Of a stretch of 39,131 nt of DNA, positions 9,235 through 15,869 are shown piece after piece. The stretch lies in assembly GCF_902826655.1 (NCBI RefSeq), contig NZ_CADEFR010000033.1, positions 1-39,131 of the forward strand. Direction: 5' to 3'. The notes under the pieces are model-generated. The model ran no database searches. It was not told the DNA's origin and was given only the letters and a program-made list of their open reading frames with translations. How positions within the stretch are numbered: the first letter of the stretch is position 1; each line of letters starts with the position of its first letter. This DNA is from an uncultured Methylibium sp. GTDB lineage: Bacteria > Pseudomonadota > Gammaproteobacteria > Burkholderiales > Burkholderiaceae_C. A program made the position numbers and the translations under genes.

Positions 9235-9597
9235 GGGGCCGACCTGGTTTCGACGTGGGTAACGAAGCAGTGCAGGGCATGCCGAGGCGCCTTTTCCTCG
9301 TTAATCCATTGGCAAATCCACAATCGCCAACGACAGCGATTACGCTCTGGCCGCTTAAGGCCTTGCGCGCTGCACCAACCTGCCGATAGGTTGGGTCGGG
9401 CAACCGACTGCAGTGTCATTCAAATCGGATCGCGTCGCGCCGGGTTACTTGGCGCGCCGTTAAAACCAAGGTGACTGGATGCGGGTCGGCCTGCCGGTCG
9501 GCTAAGCCCGCGTCGAGATCGAAATAGGCCGGCTACGCATGTAGAACTGTCTGTAGAGGACTTGCGGACGCGGGTTCGATTCCCGCCGGCTCCACCA
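9235..9597 (+). ncRNA. ssrA: Transfer-messenger RNA (tmRNA)
   Basis: 363 nt including an encoded CCA. The 5' end GGGGCCG pairs with 3' CGGCTCC to form the tRNA-like acceptor stem (one G-U), followed by ACCA. The T-arm GGGTTCGATTCCC is near the 3' end, and the 5' tract GACCTGGTTTCGACG is typical. The tag frame opens at GCC 9326 and reads ANDSDYALAA, then TAA at 9356-9358; with the charged Ala the added tag is AANDSDYALAA, ending in the LAA degron for ClpXP. It rescues stalled ribosomes together with SmpB. The 3' end of ssrA is a favourite integration site for mobile elements, and foreign genes start right after it here. Confidence 0.97.
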
Positions 9598-9604
9598 TAA
9601 TGTG

Positions 9605-9638
9605 AAATCCCAACCCTTATCCGGTTGGGATTTTTTTT
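9605..9638 (+). terminator. ssrA Rho-independent terminator
   Basis: An 11-bp perfect stem, AAATCCCAACC (9605-9615) with GGTTGGGATTT (9623-9633), has a 7-nt loop and a run of eight T at 9631-9638. It lies 7 nt after the tmRNA CCA. Confidence 0.95.
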
Positions 9639-9676
9639 GCCCGTTCCCCCAGTGTTGGCGCGGTTTCGCGCCCTTG

Positions 9677-9836
9677 CCTCTTGACCGCCAACCTGCGATT
9701 GCGCCCTTTTCCGGCCGCGACTTCCCCGACTTTCCCTCTCTGTTCTCTGCCGGCCTCTTGACCGGTCAACTGCCCGATTCCTGCACTGGCGCGGGTTTGC
9801 AGTCCTCGGGTTGTAGTTTTCACTTGGTCAAGACCA
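9677..9836. repeat. TTGACC repeats in the junction between ssrA and the island
   Basis: The 227 bp from 9639 to 9865 show no convincing gene; one open frame here lacks a start with a ribosome site. CCTCTTGACCG occurs at 9677-9687 and again at 9754-9764. The second copy is part of the perfect palindrome TTGACCGGTCAA (9758-9769). A further inverted GGTCAA lies near 9826. They could be recombinase accessory or operator sites at the element boundary. Confidence 0.45.
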
Positions 9837-9865
9837 GGCGACCGAGAGCAAAAACTGTCTGATCA

Positions 9866-10201
9866 CTACGCCGTTGCCGTGGGCTGTAGTGCGATGAGGG
9901 CCATGCCCGCCAGCGCGATACCTGCTCCGGCCAGATCCCAGCGTGTGAGCGCAATGCCGTCAACGAAGTGGAGCCACACGAGTGCCACGGCGATGTACAT
10001 CCCACCATAGGCCGCGTAGGTACGTCCCGCCGCAGTGGGGTGCAATGTGAGCAACCACGTAAACAGTCCCAGCGATAGAGCTGCGGGAATCAGCAGCCAC
10101 GCGGATTTGCCCTGTTTGATGACTAGCCATGGCAAGTAGCAGCCGACGATCTCGGTGACAGCGGTCACGGCAAACAGCACAGCGACTTTCAGGGGTTCCA
10201 T
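9866..10201 (-). CDS. YnfA/UPF0060-family small membrane protein
   Basis: 111 aa with four predicted membrane helices (about residues 5-25, 33-52, 62-80, 88-106). The N-terminal [24 protein letters not shown] and [12 protein letters not shown] are the conserved UPF0060 segments. YnfA of enterics resembles small-multidrug-resistance transporters and has been linked to efflux; the substrate here is unknown. I chose ATG 10201. An upstream in-frame ATG (10210) would overlap the merR stop. Either way the gene lies directly behind merR and is likely cotranscribed with it, so it may be brought under the metal response. Confidence 0.88.
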   Translation of the reverse strand: MEPLKVAVLFAVTAVTEIVGCYLPWLVIKQGKSAWLLIPAALSLGLFTWLLTLHPTAAGRTYAAYGGMYIAVALVWLHFVDGIALTRWDLAGAGIALAGMALIALQPTATA

Positions 10202-10202
10202 G

Positions 10203-10610
10203 TCATGCATCCTGCAATGCTGCGATCAATGGGCAGCGGACATTGCCATTCGTGGCGCAGCAGCGTTCTACGAGATCCGCCAGCACGCGCTCGATGCGCG
10301 TCAGGTCGGTAAGCCGTGTTCGCACGTCTGCCAGCTTGTGCTCGGCCTGCTCGCGCGCCTCGGTGCAATGCGATCCATCTTCAAGCTTCAGCAAATCCCC
10401 GACCTCGTCCAGGCTGAATCCCAGGCGCTGGGCCGATTTGATAAAGCGCACTCGCGCCAGATCCGGCTCACCGTAGTGACGAATGCCGCCCAGGGGCCGG
10501 TCGGGCTCCTGCATCAAGCCTTTGCGTTGATAGAAGCGGATCGTCTCGACGTTGACCCCGGCGGCATCGGCCAGGACGCCGATGGTCAGTGTTTCAAGTG
10601 GTTCGCTCAT
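10203..10610 (-). CDS. merR: Mercury-responsive transcriptional regulator MerR
   Basis: 135 aa. The N-terminal winged helix-turn-helix (about residues 7-45) has [15 protein letters not shown] dimerisation helix of about residues 85-115 follows. Cys82, Cys117 and Cys126 stand exactly where the three mercury-binding cysteines lie in Tn501 MerR (HCTEA, RCC, RCP), so Hg(II) sensing is well supported. MerR represses and bends the divergent merT promoter and activates it when Hg(II) binds. I chose ATG 10610; the longer frame would run through the operator. It is divergent from merT and overlaps the upstream boundary of the ynfA-like gene. Confidence 0.95.
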   Translation of the reverse strand: MSEPLETLTIGVLADAAGVNVETIRFYQRKGLMQEPDRPLGGIRHYGEPDLARVRFIKSAQRLGFSLDEVGDLLKLEDGSHCTEAREQAEHKLADVRTRLTDLTRIERVLADLVERCCATNGNVRCPLIAALQDA

Positions 10611-10615
10611 GGTGC

Positions 10616-10646
10616 TTGACTCCGTACTTAGGTACGGAGGTAAGCT
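10616..10646 (+). promoter_or_regulatory. merT promoter and merO operator
   Basis: The -35 TTGACT (10616-10621) and -10 TAAGCT (10641-10646) are separated by 19 bp, the over-long spacing that MerR corrects by DNA distortion. The spacer contains the dyad CTCCGTAC-TTAG-GTACGGAG (10620-10639), nearly identical to the classical merO. The predicted start falls at about 10652-10654, on or next to the merT ATG. Confidence 0.95.
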
Positions 10647-10652
10647 TAACCC

Positions 10653-11021
10653 ATGAGTACAGATCGACCAACAGAGACACAAGGCGGCGGACGCGGCGCG
10701 CTGTTGACTGGCGGGCTTGCCGCCATCCTGGCCTCCACCTGCTGCCTCGGCCCGTTGGTGTTGATCACGCTCGGCGTTTCCGGAGCCTGGATCAGCAACT
10801 TGACGCTGCTCGAACCCTACCAGCCCTTGTTCATCGGCGCGGCGGTAGTGGCGCTTTTCTTCGCTTACCGTCGCATCTGGCGACCGGCCACGGATTGCGC
10901 TCCGGGGCAGGTCTGTGCGCTGCCATCAGTTAACCGCAGCTACATGGTGCTGTTCTGGATCGTGGTGGCGCTGGTGGTCCTCGCCCTCGGATTCCCGCTG
11001 ATCGCGCCCTGGTTCTACTGA
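10653..11021 (+). CDS. merT: Mercuric ion transport protein MerT
   Basis: 122 aa inner-membrane protein with three hydrophobic helices (about 18-38, 52-72, 93-117). The paired Cys30-Cys31 in [11 protein letters not shown] within the first helix takes Hg(II) from MerP, and Cys82/Cys88 in the cytosolic loop ([10 protein letters not shown]) pass it inside. The length matches Tn21/Tn501 MerT. ATG 10653 aligns with the known MerT N-terminus, yet the only Shine-Dalgarno-like GGAGG lies within the operator, upstream of the expected transcript start, so the message may be leaderless. A merP gene follows after 12 bp. Confidence 0.95.
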   Translation: MSTDRPTETQGGGRGALLTGGLAAILASTCCLGPLVLITLGVSGAWISNLTLLEPYQPLFIGAAVVALFFAYRRIWRPATDCAPGQVCALPSVNRSYMVLFWIVVALVVLALGFPLIAPWFY

Positions 11022-11033
11022 AAGGAAGTTGTC

Positions 11034-11318
11034 ATGAAGAAGCTTGTTGCGCTGGCCACCTTTGCAGCCTTCGCCTCGCCCTTGTGGGCTGCGACCCAGA
11101 CCGTCACGCTGTCCGTGCCCGGCATGAACTGCGCTACCTGCCCGATCACGGTCAAGAAGGCGCTGACCAAAGTGTCGGGCGTCAGCAAGACCGACGTGAA
11201 TCTGGATAGCCGCGAAGCCAAGGTGACATTCGATGACGCGAAGACCGACGTCGAGGCTCTCAAGCGCGCCACCAAGGATGCTGGGTACCCCTCGACCGTG
11301 GTGGGGAGTGCCAAGTGA
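11034..11318 (+). CDS. merP: Periplasmic mercury-binding protein MerP
   Basis: 94 aa. A signal peptide (about residues 1-19, cleavage after LWA) precedes a single heavy-metal-associated domain. GMNCATCP holds the metal-binding Cys33 and Cys36. MerP captures Hg(II) in the periplasm and hands it to MerT. AAAGGAAG before the ATG is a good ribosome site. Its stop overlaps the GTG of the next gene by 3 bp (GTGA), so translation of the two is coupled. Confidence 0.95.
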   Translation: MKKLVALATFAAFASPLWAATQTVTLSVPGMNCATCPITVKKALTKVSGVSKTDVNLDSREAKVTFDDAKTDVEALKRATKDAGYPSTVVGSAK

Positions 11319-11536
11319 CTGCGGTGATCTTGGAATCGACGCTGACCTGTCCCGAGTGCGGCCACGCCAAGACCGAGACGATGCCCACAGACGCCTGCCA
11401 GTGGTTCTACGAGTGCGAGCAGTGTCACGCCGTACTCAAGCCTAAGCAGGGCGACTGCTGCGTGTACTGCTCCTACGGTACCGTGCCGTGCCCGCCGATT
11501 CAGGAGCGCGGCAAGGGGAGTTGCTGCGCCGGTTGA
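11315..11536 (+). CDS. GDCCVxC-domain protein
   Basis: 73 aa, cysteine-rich (12 Cys). The centre reads QGDCCVYCSYGTVPCPPIQ, the signature of the GDCCVxC-domain family, in which some members carry selenocysteine; here every position is a cysteine codon. N-terminal CPECGH and CEQCH pairs look zinc- or metal-binding. The family is often found beside mer genes, but its exact role is not established to my knowledge; a cytosolic metal-binding function is inferred. GTG start set by GTGA overlap with merP. It ends the visible mer cluster, with the convergent recombinase operon abutting at 11537; no merA, merB or merC lies in the window. Confidence 0.85.
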   Translation: MTAVILESTLTCPECGHAKTETMPTDACQWFYECEQCHAVLKPKQGDCCVYCSYGTVPCPPIQERGKGSCCAG

Positions 11537-12013
11537 TCACCGGAACCGCAGGCGTTCGCGCTGCTCGTCCCATCGCAGCGGGTTGGCGCGTCGCCCGACG
11601 CTTTCCAACGTCAAGTGCGCAGCCACGCCAGTGGTGCAGGCTTCCACGATGTCCGGTGCCAATTGCGCCAATCGGGCGATCCGGCTTGCACGACCGAGAT
11701 CGAGTCCCTCTGCCTCGGCGATCTCGGTGATCGAACTGAACCGTCCGTCGTCCAGCAGGCGCTGCCAGTGGTGCGCGAGGCCGAGTGCCCGCATCAAGGG
11801 GGTGTCCTGCGCCATCTCGCGAACCTGCCGCTCACGGCGGGCCTCGTCCAGGAACTCCTGCGGCGCGTCGAACGGCGTGATGACCTGCTTCTTCAAACCC
11901 CTGCGCACCAACGTCCAGGGCAGGAAGGTTTCCATCTGCACGCCGCCAGCAGGCAGCGGCGTCTGATACGTCACTGGGTCGCCCCTGGCGTGGCCGCGAT
12001 GCTTCTTGCTCAC
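11537..12013 (-). CDS. Recombinase-operon accessory protein B with ParB-like HTH
   Basis: 158 aa, not assigned to a named family by me. It has METFLPWTLVRRGLKK near residue 27 and then WQRLLDDGRFSSITEIAEAE and IARLAQLAPDIVEA, which resemble the helix-turn-helix of ParB/KorB proteins. These same blocks, in the same order, occur in the neighbouring 123-aa protein, so the two are diverged duplicates. It starts with GTG (12013), overlapping the stop of that neighbour, behind a strong AGGAGGATG ribosome site. As the last gene of the recombinase operon it may be a DNA-binding helper or directionality factor; this is inference only. Confidence 0.8.
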   Translation of the reverse strand: MSKKHRGHARGDPVTYQTPLPAGGVQMETFLPWTLVRRGLKKQVITPFDAPQEFLDEARRERQVREMAQDTPLMRALGLAHHWQRLLDDGRFSSITEIAEAEGLDLGRASRIARLAQLAPDIVEACTTGVAAHLTLESVGRRANPLRWDEQRERLRFR

Positions 12014-12381
12014 ACATCCTCCTCAAAACTGGCCATGAGCTGGCGCTGGGCGTGCCAGTCCACCATCAGGCGGTTTCGCTGAAACCACATCAGCGTCAGC
12101 CGCCGTGGCTGCTTGCCTGCCATGAACTGCTCAATGATGTCGGGGGCCAGCAGGGCCAGGCGCAGCAGTTCGTTGACCACCGAGTGGTGCAGCTTCTCGG
12201 CGCGGGCGATGGCCGACCCGCTCTGCATCGCGCCGGTGTCCAGCAGGTGCTGCCAGTAGAAGGCCCGTGCCACACCGTCGAGCAGTGTCACGTCGTGGAT
12301 GTGCCGGTCGTCGGCAGCCACGCGTTGGACGCCCCGGCGGCGAAACGTTAGGGGCACAAAGGTTTCCATCGACTCGTCCAT
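12010..12381 (-). CDS. Recombinase-operon accessory protein A with ParB-like HTH
   Basis: 123 aa. METFVPLTFRRRGVQR at the N-terminus and WQHLLD, SAIARAEKL, LLRLALLAPDIIEQF and the final W..QRQL segment align with protein B. The middle is consistent with a ParB-type helix-turn-helix. It lacks the 26-residue N-terminal extension and an internal insert of protein B. Its ATG overlaps the recombinase stop by one base (TGATG), and its own stop overlaps the start of protein B, so all are translated as a unit. The strict linkage suggests it works with the recombinase. No catalytic motif seen. Confidence 0.82.
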   Translation of the reverse strand: MDESMETFVPLTFRRRGVQRVAADDRHIHDVTLLDGVARAFYWQHLLDTGAMQSGSAIARAEKLHHSVVNELLRLALLAPDIIEQFMAGKQPRRLTLMWFQRNRLMVDWHAQRQLMASFEEDV

Positions 12382-13769
12382 CAGGCTTCGACCTCCAGCA
12401 GTTCAGCACCAATGCTGTCCGGGGCGAACTCCTCGATGAGCGCGTTCCAACCTACCTCACGCCACTTCACCTTGATCCCCTGCACCTCGCCCGCGTGGAC
12501 GAGGTCGATGCGCTCGATCATCAGATTGGCGATGCGGTGGCGCTCGACCGGGAACAGTTGATCCCACACGTTGTTGAGGCGTCCCATCGCCATCACGGTG
12601 GTGGCCTCGTCGATCTGGGCCCCGTTGCGTTGAATGTGCCGCACCACCGACGCCACGGTCTCCGGGCTGGTCAGCACCGTGCGGATCTGGGCCACCACCG
12701 CCCCCTCGATCTCCAGCGCAGGCAGGCGCTCGTAGCCCTTGCCCGGCGCGCCGAACCGCGCTTCCGACTTGGACACGTAGTAGTGGTACTTGCGCCCGTT
12801 CTTGCGCGAGTAGGTCGGGTACATCCGCTCGCCCGAGGGTGCGTACAGCAGGCCGCGCAGCAACGCGTCGGTGCGCGACCTGATCTTGGTCTCGACCGAC
12901 CGGGTGTGGCCATCCTTGGCCAGCACCTCGTGAACCCGGCCCCACAGTCCTGGATCGATGATGGCCTGATGCACACCTGGGTACCAACTGCCCTTGTGCG
13001 ACAACTCTCCAAGGTAGATGCGGTTGCGCAGCAGCTTGTGCAGGTACTTCTTGTCGATGCGCGTGCCCGCCCGCGTCTGACCGTCCTGCGTCGTCCAGGC
13101 CTTGGTGGTGATGTCATCCAAAGTCAGGTTGGCAGCAATCTGGGTGGGCGAGCCGATGGTCAACATCTCCTCGAAGATGCGCCGCACCACCGCCGCCTCG
13201 GTTTCATTGATGACCAGCAGGCGGTTGTCGACGTCGTAGCCCAGGGGGGGCACGCCACCCATCCACATCCCCTTGCGCTTGCTGGCGGCTATCTTGTCGC
13301 GGATGCGCTCGCCGGTGACCTCGCGCTCAAACTGAGCGAAGGACAACAGGACGTTGAGCATCAGCCGACCCATCGAGGTGGTGGTGTTGAACTGCTGCGT
13401 GACCGACACGAACGACACGCCGTGGCGCTCAAACACCTCGACCATCTTGGAGAAGTCGGCAAGGCTACGCGTCAGGCGGTCGATCTTGTAGACCACCACG
13501 ATGTCGATCTGGCCGCGCTCGATGTCGGCCATCAGGCGCTTTAGCCCCGGCCGGTCCGTGTTGCCGCCGGAGAAGCCGGGGTCGTCGTAATCGTCGGCCA
13601 CCGGAATCCATCCTTCTGCGCGTTGGCTGGCGACGTAGGCGTGGCCAGCCTCCTTCTGCGCGTCGATGGAGTTGAATTCCTGGTCGAGTCGTTCATCCGA
13701 CGACACCCGGCAGTAGACGGCGCAACGTTTGCGTGCCTTGGGAGAGGCGATTTGGGTGGCGTCGCTCAT
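12381..13769 (-). CDS. Large serine recombinase
   Basis: 462 aa. The N-terminal resolvase domain contains VYCRVSSDE with the catalytic Ser at residues 23-24, DDPGFSGGNTDRPGL, VVYKIDRLTRSL and the SMGRLMLNVLLSFAQFERE helix. The central recombinase domain has SKRKGMWMGGVPPLGYDV and a cysteine-poor zinc-ribbon region (YPTYSRKNGRKYHYYVSK); the usual paired zinc cysteines are not obvious. Such enzymes join short att sites through a phosphoserine link and can integrate and excise phages and islands. I chose ATG 13769, which overlaps the DUF2924 stop by 4 bp; the much longer open frame upstream lies over DUF2924. It is the only integrase-type gene in the window and thus the probable mobility enzyme. 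Confidence 0.93.
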   Translation of the reverse strand: MSDATQIASPKARKRCAVYCRVSSDERLDQEFNSIDAQKEAGHAYVASQRAEGWIPVADDYDDPGFSGGNTDRPGLKRLMADIERGQIDIVVVYKIDRLTRSLADFSKMVEVFERHGVSFVSVTQQFNTTTSMGRLMLNVLLSFAQFEREVTGERIRDKIAASKRKGMWMGGVPPLGYDVDNRLLVINETEAAVVRRIFEEMLTIGSPTQIAANLTLDDITTKAWTTQDGQTRAGTRIDKKYLHKLLRNRIYLGELSHKGSWYPGVHQAIIDPGLWGRVHEVLAKDGHTRSVETKIRSRTDALLRGLLYAPSGERMYPTYSRKNGRKYHYYVSKSEARFGAPGKGYERLPALEIEGAVVAQIRTVLTSPETVASVVRHIQRNGAQIDEATTVMAMGRLNNVWDQLFPVERHRIANLMIERIDLVHAGEVQGIKVKWREVGWNALIEEFAPDSIGAELLEVEA

Positions 13770-14218
13770 TGCGCACCTGCCTTGCCGGTCAGGCCGAAGA
13801 ACAGTGGCCCCGACCAGTGCGTGCCGGTGATCTGCCGGGCCACGGCTGTCAGGCTCTTGAAGGTGCTGCCCTCGTACTCGAACAGACCTTCGGCGGTGAC
13901 CGCCACCTTGTGCTCGCGGTCGCCCCATTCGCGCAGCAGCACCGTGCCGGGCGCGAAGTTGGTGTCGCGCGGCCGTGCCCGCAGCTTGATCTTGGAATGC
14001 TTGGCACCGATGGCCTCCAGGCGCTGGCGCGTGTTGTGCGCCAGACCGCCGAAGGCTTCCTCCTGCATCTTGTAGGCGATGCGCGACTCGATGAAGACGC
14101 GGTTGGGGTTGATGGGGCGGCTGCTGAAGTACCGATCCCACACTGGCCACAACTCGGCGATGGGCAGGCTCGATAGCTCCGCGATCCGCGCGGCGACTGA
14201 TGCTTGTTTCTCGTTCAT
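13766..14218 (-). CDS. DUF2924 protein
   Basis: 150 aa. It shows the DUF2924 pattern: ELSSLPIAELWPVWDRYF near residue 15, the SRIAYKMQEEAFGGL helix, and a C-terminal beta-rich segment with PGTVLLREWGDREHKVAV and SLTAVARQITGTHWSG. The family is found next to large serine recombinases in prophages and islands and probably assists them, but no biochemical role is known to me. I chose ATG 14218 with AGGAG 9 nt upstream; the stop of the small upstream gene shares this ATG (TGATG). It ends in an ATGA overlap with the recombinase. Confidence 0.9.
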   Translation of the reverse strand: MNEKQASVAARIAELSSLPIAELWPVWDRYFSSRPINPNRVFIESRIAYKMQEEAFGGLAHNTRQRLEAIGAKHSKIKLRARPRDTNFAPGTVLLREWGDREHKVAVTAEGLFEYEGSTFKSLTAVARQITGTHWSGPLFFGLTGKAGAQ

Positions 14219-14409
14219 CACAAACTCTCCTGTTGATAGGGGGTTGTATGAACGCGCTGGTCGGGCAGGAAGCCAAGGCCAACTTCTCTCTGTTTTGGCG
14301 CTTCTGCGACGACGGTGCGGACGATGGCGGCCGCAAGGATGGCGGTGATTTCACCAGCGCGGGCGCTGGCGGACATCTCCGAGGGAGATGCGAGTTCGAG
14401 GTTCTTCAT
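14218..14409 (-). CDS. Small protein at the head of the recombinase operon
   Basis: 63 aa. The segment SARAGEITAILAAAIVRTVV is a likely amphipathic helix, and the tail LGFLPDQRVHTTP is well preserved in the leader repeats found elsewhere in this element. The ATG at 14409 has GGAG 7-10 nt upstream, and the stop overlaps the DUF2924 start by one base, so it fits the coupling pattern of the operon. Function unknown. The alternative is that only its 3' part matters, as a translated leader for DUF2924. Confidence 0.65.
   Translation of the reverse strand: MKNLELASPSEMSASARAGEITAILAAAIVRTVVAEAPKQREVGLGFLPDQRVHTTPYQQESL
14249..14280 (-). repeat. Leader repeat, copy A (before DUF2924)
   Basis: On the plus strand AACGCGCTGGTC (14251-14262), six bases, then GAAGCCAAG (14269-14277). 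The same arrangement with identical 6-base spacing occurs at 29802, 30814 and 31106, always just upstream of a minus-strand gene. Here it codes for the end of the 63-aa protein (LGFLPDQRVH). Confidence 0.8.
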
Positions 14410-14571
14410 GACGGCTCCGAGGAATTGCAACCGTCACAGATGATGTGCGCGATGTTCCGAAGCGGATGGCAATTCCGGGTAATCGGGCACACCTGGTGGC
14501 GTGGCCTCGATGCCCCGGCAGGCCTGTGGTGCCTGTCTGGCAGGGAACCGGATTGCGCGTTAACGAAACAG

Positions 14572-14600
14572 TTGACAGGCGCCGATCTGCTCGATACGAT
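14572..14600 (+). promoter_or_regulatory. Promoter of the XRE/ImmA operon
   Basis: A consensus -35 TTGACA (14572-14577) and a -10 TACGAT (14595-14600) stand 17 bp apart. The start would be at about 14607, 30 nt before the XRE gene and inside the operator-like sequence. GATTGCGCGTTAACG (14551-14565), made of the same half-sites as that operator, lies just upstream of the -35. Confidence 0.8.
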
Positions 14601-14608
14601 GGCGTCAA

Positions 14609-14626
14609 TTAACTAATCACGCAATT
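14609..14626 (+). promoter_or_regulatory. Operator-like site 1 (XRE/ImmA operon)
   Basis: TTAACTAATCACGCAATT matches 14 of 18 positions of the sequence at 15822-15839 in front of the next operon. It covers the predicted transcription start and lies within a CAATT/AATTG dyad (14606-14627). It is the best candidate binding site for the XRE protein encoded 10 bp downstream. Confidence 0.65.
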
Positions 14627-14636
14627 GGGTCACAAC

Positions 14637-14915
14637 ATGGCATTTGGTGCCTACATCAGACAGAAGAGGGAGGCGAAGGGCATTCAGATGAATGACTTCG
14701 CCCGGCAGCTGGACATCTCCCCTGCCTACTGGTCGCGCATAGAGCGCGACATCGAGAAGCCGCCCAAGGACGAGCTGATCCGCAAGGCGGCAGAAATCCT
14801 TGGCGAGAATGTCGACGACGCCTTTGTTGAGGCCAGCCGCCTTCCGCCAGACATGCGCGACGACGTGGGGGGCCTGGTACGGATGTATCGCAAGCAAGCG
14901 ACGGGGGACAAGTGA
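14637..14915 (+). CDS. XRE-family helix-turn-helix repressor
   Basis: 92 aa. Residues 1-62 form an XRE/Cro-type HTH (FGAYIRQKREAKG, MNDFARQLDISPAYWSRIERD, KPPKDELIRKAAEILG), and the acidic tail ends MYRKQATGDK. ATG 14637 is chosen because it gives the canonical start of the fold; a TTG at 14625 lies in frame upstream. The ribosome site is weak. The next gene begins on the base after its stop and encodes an ImmA/IrrE protease. In known pairs (ImmR/ImmA, DdrO/IrrE) the protease cleaves the repressor after a stress signal, which predicts that this protein silences its own and the following operon. Confidence 0.92.
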   Translation: MAFGAYIRQKREAKGIQMNDFARQLDISPAYWSRIERDIEKPPKDELIRKAAEILGENVDDAFVEASRLPPDMRDDVGGLVRMYRKQATGDK

Positions 14916-15767
14916 ATGCCGGTGTTGACTCTTGGCTACCGGCATTGCGACCGAAAACGCCCCAGCTACATCAAGAATTCCGAGATTGAGGGCATCGCCG
15001 TCTTGGCCCGCCAGCAACTGGTGGATGCTGCTGCCGATGCCATCTCGCTCGCCACCCTGAGCGCCATCTCCGGCCTGAAGATCAACGGCGTGGTCTTCGA
15101 CCTGTTCGTCGGCACCGGTGACGTCGTGCATGACGAGCGCGGGAACCCTGTCCTGGGCATCTGTGAGTACGATCCTGGCGTGCCGGACACCGCGATGGTG
15201 TCGGTGTCACCGGTTGGCGTGAACGCCAGCGAGGAGTTGGTACTGAGCACCCTCGGGCACGAGCTCGGCCACGCCATCTTCGATGCGCCAGGATGGATCG
15301 TGGATGCCAGCAAGGGGCCGGGTTTGTTCGATGAGCCCAGCGACGCGGCGCGGCGGGCCTACCGCACGACCACCCGTGACGTGGAGCACTTGGCGAAAGT
15401 CCAGCCCGTCGTCGAGGCGGCTGCGAGCCCCTCTCTGGCAATTCCAGGCCACACCACCAAGGAAGAATACTTCGCCGAGCTGCGTGCCAACGAGTTCATG
15501 GGGTCGTTGCTGGTGCCGCGCCAACGCCTGAATCTGGCGGTCGAAGAGTTGGCTCCGAAACACGGTGTGACGATCCACCGCAGCCCGTCGCTTGATCCCG
15601 ATTTGCCCGGCACCTGCCTTCACCTGACGGCTGATGGAGATATCGGGTTCTTCGACATCGAATGTTTGCAGAAGGCCGTGGCCAAGCGCTTCGGCGTCAA
15701 CCGACGCTTCATCCAGGTACGGATGGAGCGCTATGGTCTTCTAAAGCCGGGGGCCAAGATCGTCTGA
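14916..15767 (+). CDS. ImmA/IrrE-family metallopeptidase
   Basis: 283 aa. The zinc motif HELGH lies at residues 115-119 (STLGHELGHAIF), and a third ligand Glu is expected in the YFAELRANEFMGSLL helix near residue 190, where the family carries its downstream acidic ligand. An N-terminal segment of about 60 residues and a C-terminal domain (about 225-283, ending KRFGVNRRFIQVRMERYGLL) extend the core; the latter could sense or bind DNA. By analogy it should cleave the XRE repressor directly upstream. The genes are adjacent without a gap, and a strong terminator follows the stop. Confidence 0.9.
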   Translation: MPVLTLGYRHCDRKRPSYIKNSEIEGIAVLARQQLVDAAADAISLATLSAISGLKINGVVFDLFVGTGDVVHDERGNPVLGICEYDPGVPDTAMVSVSPVGVNASEELVLSTLGHELGHAIFDAPGWIVDASKGPGLFDEPSDAARRAYRTTTRDVEHLAKVQPVVEAAASPSLAIPGHTTKEEYFAELRANEFMGSLLVPRQRLNLAVEELAPKHGVTIHRSPSLDPDLPGTCLHLTADGDIGFFDIECLQKAVAKRFGVNRRFIQVRMERYGLLKPGAKIV

Positions 15768-15786
15768 TCAACGCCTTCATCTCGCC

Positions 15787-15810
15787 GCCGACCGCGTGTC
15801 GGCATTTTTT
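15787..15810 (+). terminator. Terminator after the XRE/ImmA operon
   Basis: GCCGAC (15787-15792) pairs with GTCGGC (15798-15803) around CGCGT, followed by A and six T. It separates the regulator pair from the next two genes, which have their own operator-like site. Confidence 0.88.
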
Positions 15811-15821
15811 GAACCGTTCAG

Positions 15822-15839
15822 TTAACCACTCGCGCAATC
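15822..15839 (+). promoter_or_regulatory. Operator-like site 2 (operon of the two unknown proteins)
   Basis: TTAACCACTCGCGCAATC, sharing TTAAC-A-TC-CGCAAT with the site at 14609-14626. A TTGAAC lies at 15809-15814 as a possible -35, but no good -10 box is visible at 17 bp; a TTTAGA further down is another weak candidate. The site lies 31 bp before the next ATG. Confidence 0.6.
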
Positions 15840-15869
15840 GCGCACTTCGTTTAGAAAAGGAAATTGCCT

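Noticed and set aside
9602-9862. 86-aa frame directly after ssrA
   Set aside because: Begins inside the ssrA terminator, has no ribosome site, and its amino-acid pattern is not protein-like.
11315-11536. Selenocysteine in the GDCCVxC protein
   Set aside because: All relevant positions are cysteine codons and no in-frame TGA interrupts the gene.
9866-11536. mer cluster as part of a Tn21-type transposon
   Set aside because: No transposase, resolvase of that type or terminal inverted repeats are seen around the cluster in this window.
12267-13544. 425-aa plus-strand frame opposite the serine recombinase
   Set aside because: Antisense shadow with no recognisable domain.
13770-14354. N-terminal extension of the recombinase frame to 657 aa
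   Set aside because: The extra part overlaps DUF2924 in another frame and does not resemble a recombinase; the ATGA-coupled ATG at 13769 gives the normal N-terminus.
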